From Arbacia lixula (taxonomy: Eukaryota > Echinodermata > Echinoidea > Arbacioida > Arbaciidae): DNA of 64,000 nucleotides. The DNA lies in assembly GCA_963669155.1 (NCBI GenBank), contig OZ022576.1:3949822-4013821 (forward strand). Reading direction: 5' to 3'. A model generated the notes under the pieces. That model had not been told where the DNA came from and did not search any database. It saw only the letters and a program-made list of their open reading frames with translations. Positions 24,427-34,200 of the stretch are shown piece after piece. The position numbers and the translations under genes are program-made. Each line of letters begins with the position of its first letter. Position 1 is the stretch's first letter.

Positions 24427-25526
24427 TATATATCATACCTGCCAACTTTTGCTCAAGAAAATTAGGAATCTATTTCGCGTTACCTTAGGGCTCTATCGCT
24501 ATCCGCGCGCGCACAGCGCGCGAGGGGGAAGGTGGGTGTGCCCACCTAGGTACAGATTTTTACAATTTTTTAAGTTGAAATGAGGCAATTTCTATCATTT
24601 TCTTTACACATGTCAATCAAAATAAAACCTACATGTACATGTAAATACCTTGGTTTGATGCCTAAAAATGATGGCAGTCCTACTGCTGGCTGCTGAGTGC
24701 TGGAGCCTGCCAAACCCACACTGGCCACAGCAGTCATGGCAGTAGCCCGCTCAATTTGCTTTCTCTAAAACCTCAATCGAATGGTGAACAGTATGACAGG
24801 GTGTCTATGTGTGCAGAAGTTTGAGATTGGACTGGTTTTATTCCTTAACTCACTGAGAGATTGATGCTTTGTTTAATTCTGAAATCGACAGAACAAATAA
24901 TACGTTGTCATGGTTGTGCTCACCAAGTTTGGATGAAGAAACTAATCTGGGTCTGGGACTGGGTACCGACTGTATTCCTTTCTAAACTTTTATGCAAGAA
25001 CCTTCTTCTCTTTCCCTGATTTGCTCATGTTGCTGTCTTTCTCAGTTATAATCCACTCGGTCCGGTTTCCGGCGTTCCAAACTCACGTTAGAGGCATGTA
25101 TACGATCATGCAGTCCCACTCATAATCATTGGCGTTTGTTTTGATTATCACAAGCTAGATGTCTGCGGTGTTCCACGCATAGCACATGCCAGGTCCTCGC
25201 TAACATTGTATGATATGCGATGCAATGATTCTGCTGCAAAAACCATGCTGTATACGGTTCGCAGACCCACGTAGTTCTATTTCTATCGGCGTAAATATAT
25301 GTGCATACATGTGGAGCAGCGCAACACACTATAATCGCAGCGGAGGTCGCGATTTTTTTTTTCACCACTAAAATATGTTGTTGACCTAGTTGTAGCTCAA
25401 GCCATTTTCAGTAATTTTTTTTTCAAAATTCGGAATATTCAGAGTACAATTTGCAATTCCGAATCAGGATGGAAAAATCAGAATAATTTCACCCAAATCG
25501 GAATAGTTGGCAAGTATGATATATAT
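24427..25526. mobile_element. 1.1-kb inverted-terminal element upstream of the transposase
   Basis: The left end reads ATATATCATACCTGCCAAC and the right end carries its reverse complement with one change (GTTGGCAAGTATGATATAT). TA-rich bases flank both ends, so a TA or TATA target is possible. No transposase-like frame is inside, so it is nonautonomous. It sits in the putative leader intron of the transposase gene. I do not recognise the family. Confidence 0.6.
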
Positions 25527-25978
25527 CAGTGCACTGAGAACATTGGTCAACTCGTCAAAAATGGGTTCCAGCAATAATACGTAGATCTGGCCTACATATG
25601 TACTTTAAATTAAAAGTTAGTGTAGCTCATCAACTCTGCCAGTTCCCCCTTAAAAAATGCTCATCTGGGCGAACAGTGCAATTAAATCATTTTGACGAAA
25701 ATTTATCAATTTCTTCACAACGAACTATTGTCCATAGACTGTGTACAACGGATAGACCGTCCGCGCACAGCGATTCGGAGACCGCTGATTGGGCAATCGC
25801 GCAGATCACGTCATGACCACGTGGTTGCCTTCCGACTGCGTGTGGAAGTATCGATAGCGATAACGATATCCGGTCACATTGTGTACGCAGGAAATGGTCT
25901 TGGTTCGTGATCGGATCGCTCCAGTATCGATCGAAATTATCGAAACTCTGCAATTTCATGCATATTGACTGACGGTCC

Positions 25979-26275
25979 TAAAACCTGGAAGCCAATTGAC
26001 TTTGTACACGTTGCGATAGATTCTACAAATTCCAACAAACACGATGCGGGGGTGACGCTAATTCGTTCGATTTTCACGGAAAAGCAAGAAGCAATCGAAA
26101 TTCGCTTACCTGTGCGGTATCGGTGAGAAAATAGAACCTCTGAGAATACCTTTCAAAATTCATATAAAATATAGGAAAGTGAAATTCTAGGTCGATTTTG
26201 GTACGAGGTGATAGAGAATTTTACACTTGTTTTGGTGGAATACTGTGTGGGGACATAGAAGGCTTGCACTGCGCA
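25979..26275 (-). repeat. Dispersed repeat with a splice-donor-like site, copy 1
   Basis: About 300 bases match 45390-45690 in the same orientation, with many substitutions and a few indels. Both copies keep AAGCAAGAAG, then CTTACCTGTGCGGTATCGGTGAG, which on the minus strand is GCACAG|GTAAG. In this element it could be an alternative leader exon for the transposon genes. The other copy lies in host DNA. Confidence 0.6.
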
Positions 26276-26289
26276 TGCTTACTAATTAA

Positions 26290-27290
26290 CTTACTATATT
26301 TTCATTCATAAATTGGCTCTCGGCAGTGGCTGGATGACGTCATGTAATAAGCAAAAATGGACACGACCGCTAGCGACCACGCTCCGCTATCCGTTGTACA
26401 CGATTGTTCGTTGTGTTCTTCATCTTACTGTCACTCGTTCGACCATTTGGATAAAATCGGATGAACCCGAATGATAGTTAATGCATGTGTCATTACTTTT
26501 CATGTAGGTTGTTAACAAAAAATAATATTTTGTTGATTAAACCTTTTCATCTTGACTTGTTAAAAGTTTGCAATCACCATTGTCTCCATTTTTCAATGAG
26601 GGTCGACTGTGCCGTTGGCCGATTCCTCCGGACCAGCACAACTGCCACACCCTGTTACACGTGTACATGTACTGTTTTATGCTGAGAGTGTTTTATGCTG
26701 AAGTCAGAAGAAGTCAACGTCGGGTCAAAATCAATATTAAACATGTTAAAATTCCATTTGAATTTAACTGGTCACATCAATTCTTATCTAGGCCTATTCC
26801 ATTTCTTGATAATATAGTTTGAAAAAATATTTCCGATCTTGAATTACCTGAATTTTGAGAAATAAGACATTTTGCAGGAGGCATCGTGACAAAAAATGTT
26901 GTTAATTGCTCGCCTGTAACAATATAATAGTTAAGTAGATCTAGGCCTAGTTCTCTTTGACTTTGACATGACGTTGAACACAGCTCAGGCAGATTATGCT
27001 CTAAAAATCCCTTCAAGTGATAAAAAAATCAGAACATTTTCATTATGAATTAGTATATAGAAGACAGAAAAATGTAAAAATGAAGTTATTATTAATTAAT
27101 GGAATTTTAATATTGATTTCTATCCGATGTTGACAACACTCAACAAGATCAAGACAACACATGCTCGATCACGAGCTCAATGTCAATGTCTGGCCCTGTC
27201 TGGACCATTTTCATTTAATAGTTTGAATGCCTCAGAATCACTCAAAAAGACGGTTAACGCCTTTCAAATTTCATAATAAAACAAAATTAC
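26290..27290. other. Putative leader intron of the transposase gene, no gene seen
   Basis: Between the leader-exon donor at 27294 and the transposase acceptor at 24234, this part holds only AT-rich DNA and short frames. Nothing coding could be supported. Confidence 0.4.
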
Positions 27291-27294
27291 TTAC

Positions 27295-27690
27295 CTTGAT
27301 GTTACTGTCTGATAGGTAGAATCAAGATGGCTTGAGGATATGATGTATTGGTAGAAAAAGCTTGATATTGCATGAAAGCACGTGGCATCGATTCGAGAAA
27401 ATTTTCAGCTACTACAAACTCGTACTCCACGTGCGATCGCAATCGCGTCATCGCGAGCGCGCGAGCGTACGTTGCCTGCATACTATAGAGTGTATCACCA
27501 AAATACCAACAACAACAACAACAATACGTGCCCGTATAATGCATGCTGCATTGTTCGGGAGTACGTACGTACGTACGAGTCGCCGCTATCGATCGCGCTG
27601 CGCGGTGTTGTTGTTGTTTATCATTGTTTCTTTTTCTCGGGAAACGCGATGATTTCAGTGCAGTGGCGATCAAGAATAATCAATGCCTCA
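27295..27690 (-). promoter_or_regulatory. Putative leader exon and promoter region of the transposon genes
   Basis: On the minus strand ...AACATCAAG is followed by GTAAGT (27294 to 27289), a consensus donor, and there is no long reading frame upstream. The region behind it (about 27420-27610) is rich in CG-containing words such as CGATCGC and GCGCGC, unlike the AT-rich surroundings, as expected near a start of transcription. Which acceptor it joins is unknown; both gene starts downstream carry one just before their ATG. Confidence 0.45.
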
Positions 27691-27904
27691 AGTATAATTC
27701 TCATAACTTATATTAAAATTACTATCATAATTCATATTTGTGCACATAATCATTCTTGTATCTTTGCAGAAGAATGTGCTGATTATCTGTTCTTGTTTTT
27801 TATTTAAATATTGGGGAAAAATAATGATTCGAGGCCTTAATATCTTACATATTATAAGAGGATAAGAAGAGTGTTATTTGTTCATATTATATAAAAATTG
27901 ACAT

Positions 27905-28211
27905 TTTCAACATGTTGAAAAACGTTCAACAAAATAGGTCTGTGGAAAACGTTCTGAGAACGTTCTGAAAACGTTTCATACAGAACGTTTGATTTTGTAA
28001 CTTCCGAAAACGTTTTATAAATGTTCTGTAAAGGACGTTCCATTTTGTAACGTCCATGGACGTTATTAAAACGTTTGGAAAAAACCTTAAATTTTAAGTT
28101 CTTACTACAACGTTATATAAACGTTTTAAAAACGTCCATTTTGGACGAAGGACGTACGGACCTGTACAAAACGTTTTAAAAACGTTCTGAGAACGTTGTG
28201 TGTTTGCTGGG
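27905..28211. repeat. Right terminal repeat and subterminal AACGTT array
   Basis: About 14 ACGTT words lie within 0.3 kb by eye count, including AACGTTCTGAGAACGTT twice. The element ends GTTTGCTGGG, the reverse complement of the CCCAGC end. It is three times shorter than the left array and lacks its long tandem units. Confidence 0.85.
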
Positions 28212-28213
28212 GT
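28212..28213. repeat. 2-bp target duplication GT of the DNA transposon, right copy
   Basis: This is the second copy of GT, between the GCTGGG end and the resumed LTR at 28214. It pairs with 10019-10020. Confidence 0.65.
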
Positions 28214-29269
28214 GTCCCTTGTAGTCCGCGATAGGTGACGCGATCGAACGGTGACGCGAGATGTAATCTAAAGAGTTTGCGACAAGTTGAACGGGCTTAA
28301 TTGCTGAAGAAGATCAGGAAAACCTTACTTGTCCTTGGCTTGCGATGCATTACAATAATGCAATAATTGTTTGATGCATGGGACTCTTGTCATTAGCTGA
28401 CGTCCGCTGGGATGTGTATCGACCTTTGTACGGCGTCTTGCAATATAATTGTGTCCCTGCAGTGGTTAGACCAGATCTAGGTCCAGGTCTAGTTGATGAC
28501 GCTCTTAGCGTAGTGCTGTGATTTTAGCGAGAAGTTGAGGCGACAACCCTGGCTGTAATAGTGTCCAAATATCACTTTGTACGGGTTGTACGTTAGGCTG
28601 GATGTCACGCTGATAATGTAAATTGTTCGCTGTAAATTCACAGTTTAGATGCAGTAGCTGCATATATATTCTGACAGTCCAATTAGTTGAGTTTCTGCCG
28701 TAAAATATCGCTCAGTTTGGCTTTGCAAATTTCACTGTCTCGTATATAAAATACATTGACATTTGCTCGGTCGCGGAGCGAAGTTGAAACGTGTGTTGAC
28801 TCGACGCTATCTTCGTGCGGAGTTTTTTGTTAACAAAAATGGCTGAACATCGCGAATCCGTATGGAAATTGCGAAATATAGACGCGATCGGCTCTCGTGC
28901 TGATTCGCTAACGAAACGCGTACTAATACATATTCATTACTAAATTAACATATTTACACTTGATTGGTTAGAAGTACTACGCTTACGCTAACACGTCAGA
29001 ATATATACATACATGAATATATTAGCATACGTTATAAACTGAAAACGTAAACACCTGTCTAGACATGCTAATGGACGGGTTTACTGATATTTACAAACTG
29101 ATATGCCAGTGATACAATATGGAACATACAAGGCAATCTTATGTGAAGTGTGCGTTGCCTAATAATGATTTACAATGAATGAGTAATTTACAGGCAACAT
29201 TTCGTTCATGTTCATGACATTTTAAAGAAAGAATCTAATTAAATGACATAATATAACCAACATGCTACA
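28214..29269 (-). repeat. 5' LTR of the retrotransposon, outer part (1056 bp)
   Basis: This matches 2919-3974 and completes the interrupted 5' LTR. On the element strand it is the outermost part of U3, now 18 kb from the TATA run. It ends GCTACA and is followed by the ACAT duplication. Confidence 0.95.
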
Positions 29270-29273
29270 ACAT
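29270..29273. repeat. Target-site duplication ACAT, right copy
   Basis: This pairs with 1098-1101 and marks the right edge of the retrotransposon insertion. Confidence 0.85.
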
Positions 29274-30586
29274 GATAAAGCTATGCATGATGCGTATAGG
29301 GAAATATTGTCCAACATACATTTTAGTAGATGGGACTAAAGTGGGGCCATCGCAGAGATTTTCCGCGAAGCAAAAGTCTTTTGACAAGCCAAACTTATGA
29401 AATGACGTCATAGGAATCCGCCGTTGTGATTGGTCTCCGGCTAAATGTCGGATTGTCGTGCTTGAAAAATCGCTACATGATCCGATTTTTTAATACGACA
29501 AAATGTGTCGGACACGACTTTTTTTGTCGTGTTGCCTCAGTGTGAATGGACACATTGGATTTGCACTGTTTCGATTTTTATTTTGTCGGATCAAATGTCG
29601 GAAAGTCGTATGTCGTGTCGTATGTCGGAATGTCGGATGCAGTGTGAATCCGCCTTAATTCATTAAATTTAGTTTCGACTCGTAAATATACATCATTGAA
29701 TACATGATAGCATGCACTGGTCATGTTCAAAGAGAAGTTACACCATGACAATCAGTTGGAAACGGTGAGAAGTATCGAGTCTATATGATGAGGAAGTTGT
29801 GGTTAAAATCATACACATTACCATCAAATCATGGGCAACTTCATTGATCCGCAATTGCGTAAATCATACACAAGCAAGACAATGCCCAGAACATCAATGG
29901 CCCATGGGCGGAAATCCCCCCCGCCCCCCGACTATTTTTCGGACCTATACCCCCAAAATATATATATACAAAAAAAAATACCCCCCCCCCCCACCATCTT
30001 GGGTCCTGTACACACACAATATGTAATGCCCCCCCCCCACCCCCCCCCCCCCACACACACACACACACACACATACACACTATTTTCGTCCCCCCGCCAG
30101 CCGAGACTGGGCGGGGGAAAAAAATATGGACCGAAACAATTTTAATGTTATATTGAAATGTATTAAACACCGTTTAGCACAGCTAAACTGGTCGATATAT
30201 TGGAATAGACACACAAGGGGATGAGTCATTTGTAATAAACATAAATAGGATTTTTATTGTTATGCTGTGTCAGCTTTCACTCTGAAACTTATGCAAACCT
30301 AACAGTAGCCAGCTAACAAATCAAGTATGCTGGTACGTCAAGAGCCGAATAGCGTCATCTAGTGACCAAAACACGCTCCGTCATTTTCTTCAGCGCATTC
30401 ATTCAATGCTTTGTAACATGTATGCGTGCATTAGTGCATTTGCAGTGTATAACCACTTACCACTAGCACAGACATTGGATTGAGATTGCACTGGTGGTAG
30501 ATTTTAACGTGAGTTATTAGTGAAAGCCGAGCAGCTGTAGATCTACTGTACCATTGCAAATGCAGAGGTAGACTAATCAAAAGAAG
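29274..30586. other. Spacer between the retrotransposon and the LysM gene
   Basis: A decayed repeat (about 29400-29660) is full of TGTCGGA and TCGTGT words and ends GTGTGAATCCGCCTTA, the look of an old miniature transposon. Around 29915-30075 lie poly-C and CA runs. The last 300 bases should hold the promoter and 5' UTR of the plus-strand LysM gene. The 5' LTR would transcribe away from it, so the two are head to head. Confidence 0.55.
30350..30364. promoter_or_regulatory. CTCF-like motif upstream of the LysM gene
   Basis: TAGCGTCATCTAGTG is the reverse complement of CACTAGATGACGCTA, one base off the LTR motif at 1826-1840. It lies about 225 bases before the start codon. Binding is inferred from the motif alone. 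Confidence 0.35.
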
Positions 30587-31168
30587 ATGGCGAGTGTTGC
30601 TCTGAAAGGAGAAACAACCCGTCTAGGGTTAGCTAACAAGAATTATGGCCGATCTTACGGGGCAACGATGAAGTCGCAGCAAGAAACATTCATCCAGCAC
30701 GACATACAGCCAGGAGAAACCCTACAGGGCATCGCAATAAAATACGCCATACCGGTAAGAAACTGCCAACGTTCATTATGTGTTTTCTTTCTCTGCCTTT
30801 GGTTTGATCATTATCATCAGCTGAATGAATGATATGTAGCATTCAAATATGTTAACTTGAATTAGAGCCAACATAAAAGACGTAAGCACATTTACATAAC
30901 AACACATGATGATGTTGAGGCCCAAGCAATAGCATCAATTTGAATGGTACACAGGCTGTGCGCCAGTCCACTTGACACTTGGCTGGCCTCACTGTCTTCC
31001 AACACATAAGACTGAAGTGTTGTTATTGTCATTGTGACCTAGACAACATGATGCATTTCCTTTGTTTTAAAACTAAATGCAAATGTACTTATATTGCCAA
31101 TTCGTGTCTGCGTATTTGCTTCTGCTATGCATTGATGAATACTGGACTGGCCTGTGCCCAGAAAGAAA

Positions 31169-31202
<34 letters not shown>

Positions 31203-34200
31203 TGCGTTTTTATGCACTGTACATGATTTTCTGAAAATATGGTATATTTCATGTACTAAAGGTATGGGTTGGAGCACTTCATTTTGCGGGCCCATATCGC
31301 AGGTCTCAAGACAAATGGGCCTTCAAAATTATGCATCATAAGTTGGAAAAATCACAGTGCACTGACAAGAGACACTGTCTTAGCTAGCTAGTGGTATTGA
31401 TCGCGGTGCTTGAAATTACAGCACATAGTACGCCACCCATTTTTTAGGATGTTGGACTACAACTTGTAGCTTACAGCGATGGAGCGTATGTGTGCAACCC
31501 AGAAATGACGAGTATGATTCAGCTTAAAGTCTGTTTCAAATTATAATATTCTGAGGGAATTTCTGATGCAATATCTTATTCAATTTTCTGTGGTATTTGC
31601 ACAATCCAATTTGTTGACCTACTAAAATGCCATGCAGTCTATACTAGGCTTTACGAGTGACTGAATGAATGGCCACCAAGACAAGTTTGTCAAGACTTCT
31701 TGTGAAACAGGAAGTTCTACATTTTAGCGTACAATCCATAAAGGTGTCTGACCCAGTTTCATATTATAAATGTGCCAAATTATAGAAGAAGCCACATTTA
31801 TCATACTATGTAATCAGGAATTAACTTGTTTATAACATATTTTAATCAACCTGTTTTTGGAAAGGAAAGTGTCAATATTATTATAAACAGCACTATCAGG
31901 CAATATATTATCCTGCAGGAAAGAGCTGACCAATGAAAGTGAATATATTTCCTCCCTGGATATGTATGATGTCACATTGATGTTGGCTTCACATAGTCTT
32001 GACATGGCACATAGTCTTTTTTTTTTATATATTTTCATCATCTTTACTGACTCAGTAATGATGATGGAATAAAAAAAAATATTAAAAAATATATATAAAA
32101 AAAAAAGACTGCCAAGACTATGGGAAGCCAACATCAATGATTGATGTGATTCAGTTCGGGATGGGAACATGGGTGGAATCGTGTTATTTACTTCTCCCTT
32201 CAATAACTCTTACTTTTTAGGGTAATATTTGAGGGGGCAGTGCAGTGTCAAGTGCTACCATCTCTGTTCCCCCTCAGATTGAACATTTGATTTAACAAGT
32301 AAGCCCAGTTATGACTTAGATGTTTTGCTCATTTTGAAAATGAGATCTTATGATTCACTATGACCATGCTCTCTGCAGATTGTGGTTTGAGAAACCATTC
32401 GTCATTCTCTGATGAAGATAGATAGGCTGCAGAATGCTATACAAGGTGCATGTATTTGATATTTGAATGGTTGGAGTCATTACTGGGTTGGGGTTAGATT
32501 CACTTCTGGTCTGAATTGACTCACTTCCCCTGGCTCAGACAAGGACCAATTCATGATTAAATAGTAAGGTTAGCTGTGTACACATGTAGCATGTATCTCA
32601 GGAAATGTAGGGTGAACCTCTTACTAACATGGGGTGTTATGTACTTGAAGGCTAATGAAGGAGGGTGTAATTTATGCTTGCTGTTTGGCTGATTTTGTAC
32701 ATCAATATTGTAAAATACATACTACGAAGTACATTATTATTCCTACTGATATCTCAAGTGTGACTGCTACTTCTGTATTCTGTATCAGCTTCTCTGGAGA
32801 GATTTTGGCAAAAGTTATTTTAAAACTGATGAGCCAATTTTAGTTTCACTGTCATCATCAGGGAAAACTACATGTTGTTATGGTGCTTAAGCATAGATGA
32901 GAGGTAATAAGTACAATTGTTTTTATTATTTTGGGAGCTAGACTTGAGTGATTAAAAAGCATGTTTTAAAGGCAGTGTGTCCCTTTTGCAGACTGTCAAA
33001 AAATAATATTTTGTTAAAAAAAACATGGAAAATGGAAGAAGATGTATTAAACCGTCCCTCTCAATGATAGAACTGAAAACTGACTTCAAGTGTTATCATA
33101 ACGATCAGTAGATTTTGAATATGCTTTTCACACTGGCAAAAATTAGCCCCGTACTATCCTTAGCCCCGTACTATCCCTAGCCCCGTACTATTTTTTTAAG
33201 CTTTTCACACTGGCATTTCTTAGCCCCGTACTATTTCTTAAACCCGACTAGCTTTTCACATTGTTCTCACTCGAAATCGTTAGCCCCGGACTTTCTCGAC
33301 AGCTTATGAATATTTATGAGTGTACGTCTTGCACATCGGCTCTTTACCACTCCGCATCAAGGTCACTCGCCCGTCGGGCCTTATCTGATTGGTCTCGGCG
33401 TTTCGGCCTTGAGAGCTGACATCGCATTTCCTTAGCCCCGTACTATTTTTCGTTTCTGTTCACACTGGCGCTCTTAGCCCCGGACTATTCGGCTTGGCCC
33501 TGCAATTGCGGTGTTAGCCCTGCTTTTTTGCAGGGCCAAATAATCCCGGATTATTGGTGGGGCTAGCCTACTTTGGTAAAAACCAATGTGAACAGAAAGT
33601 GGTCTAAGCTTAGCCCCGTACTATAGGTGGGGCTAAGGAAATATTTGCCAGTGTGAAAAGCATACTAGAGGTTTTGTGCAGTTTTCCCCGAACCTGCAGC
33701 TTTGAGATTAGAGACCGATGTGCGCGATGGTCTGCATTTGTACGCTCGACAGTGCATGCATTCAATGGGAGTAATGCCCACATCGTGCACTGAGAGGATC
33801 AATACAATTATGAATGTAGACTATGCTCGCTGCATTTCAAACGTAAACAAGGATAGTTTTTCACTTTTCCTGAAAATGTTTATTTTCTGAATCTTGTGAG
33901 ATTTCATACTCATTATTGTTAGCGTATTCTGCTGAATCCTGCCGAGTTTCATTACTCTTCCAATTGGACACCCTGTCTTTAAGTGTACTTGTACTTTCAG
34001 GTATGAATCACCTCAGAATATAATGGTCGCTTTCGAAAGTAAGAACCATGTGTGCACTGCATGTACAGTGAAATTTAATTTTTCTATTCTGTAATCTGTA
34101 AACGTACAATCTAGTCTTCATTTTCAACCTATTTGCATTCTGCTTTCTCACATGTCTAATTTGCTATGTCACATATAATTAAGGCATATTATAAGATCTT

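Larger units (their letters stand above)
10021..28211 (-). mobile_element. 18.2-kb two-gene DNA transposon (CACTA/EnSpm-like transposase plus DUF4806 protein)
   Basis: The boundaries are exact, because the interrupted LTR has an intact partner. The ends are CCCAGC(T)AACA on the left and, read inward, CCCAGC(A)AACA on the right, with a GT duplication. Arrays of AACGTT-type words fill about 0.93 kb inside the left end and 0.3 kb inside the right end. The two genes, both on the minus strand, are a TNP2-like transposase (22212-24221) and an eight-exon DUF4806 gene (15742-21870). The subterminal arrays and the transposase resemble plant CACTA elements, but the termini are not CACTA/CACTG and the duplication is 2 bp, not 3. 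Several older repeats sit inside as passengers. Confidence 0.92.
1102..29269 (-). mobile_element. Ty3/Gypsy-type LTR retrotransposon, split by a nested DNA transposon
   Basis: The element runs on the minus strand: 5' LTR on the right, gag, pol, then 3' LTR on the left. Without the nested insertion it is about 9.98 kb, made of two 2873-bp LTRs and a 4.2-kb interior. Both LTRs are TG...CA, and an ACAT duplication flanks the whole. Protease, reverse transcriptase, RNase H and integrase occur in that order, which is the Ty3/Gypsy (Metaviridae) order. No env-like ORF lies between pol and the 3' LTR. Base 1176 (G) against 8278 (T) is the one LTR difference I noticed by eye, so the insertion is young. 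An 18.2-kb DNA transposon sits in the 5' LTR, which probably disables this copy's own promoter. Confidence 0.93.

Noticed and set aside
27302..27807. Open frames in both directions near the transposon's right end
   Set aside because: They overlap on both strands, include CAA/GTT repeats and lie where a noncoding leader and promoter are expected.
33160..33640. CRISPR-like regular repeats
   Set aside because: Repeats occur in both orientations with irregular spacing inside a TA-flanked inverted-repeat element in an animal intron.
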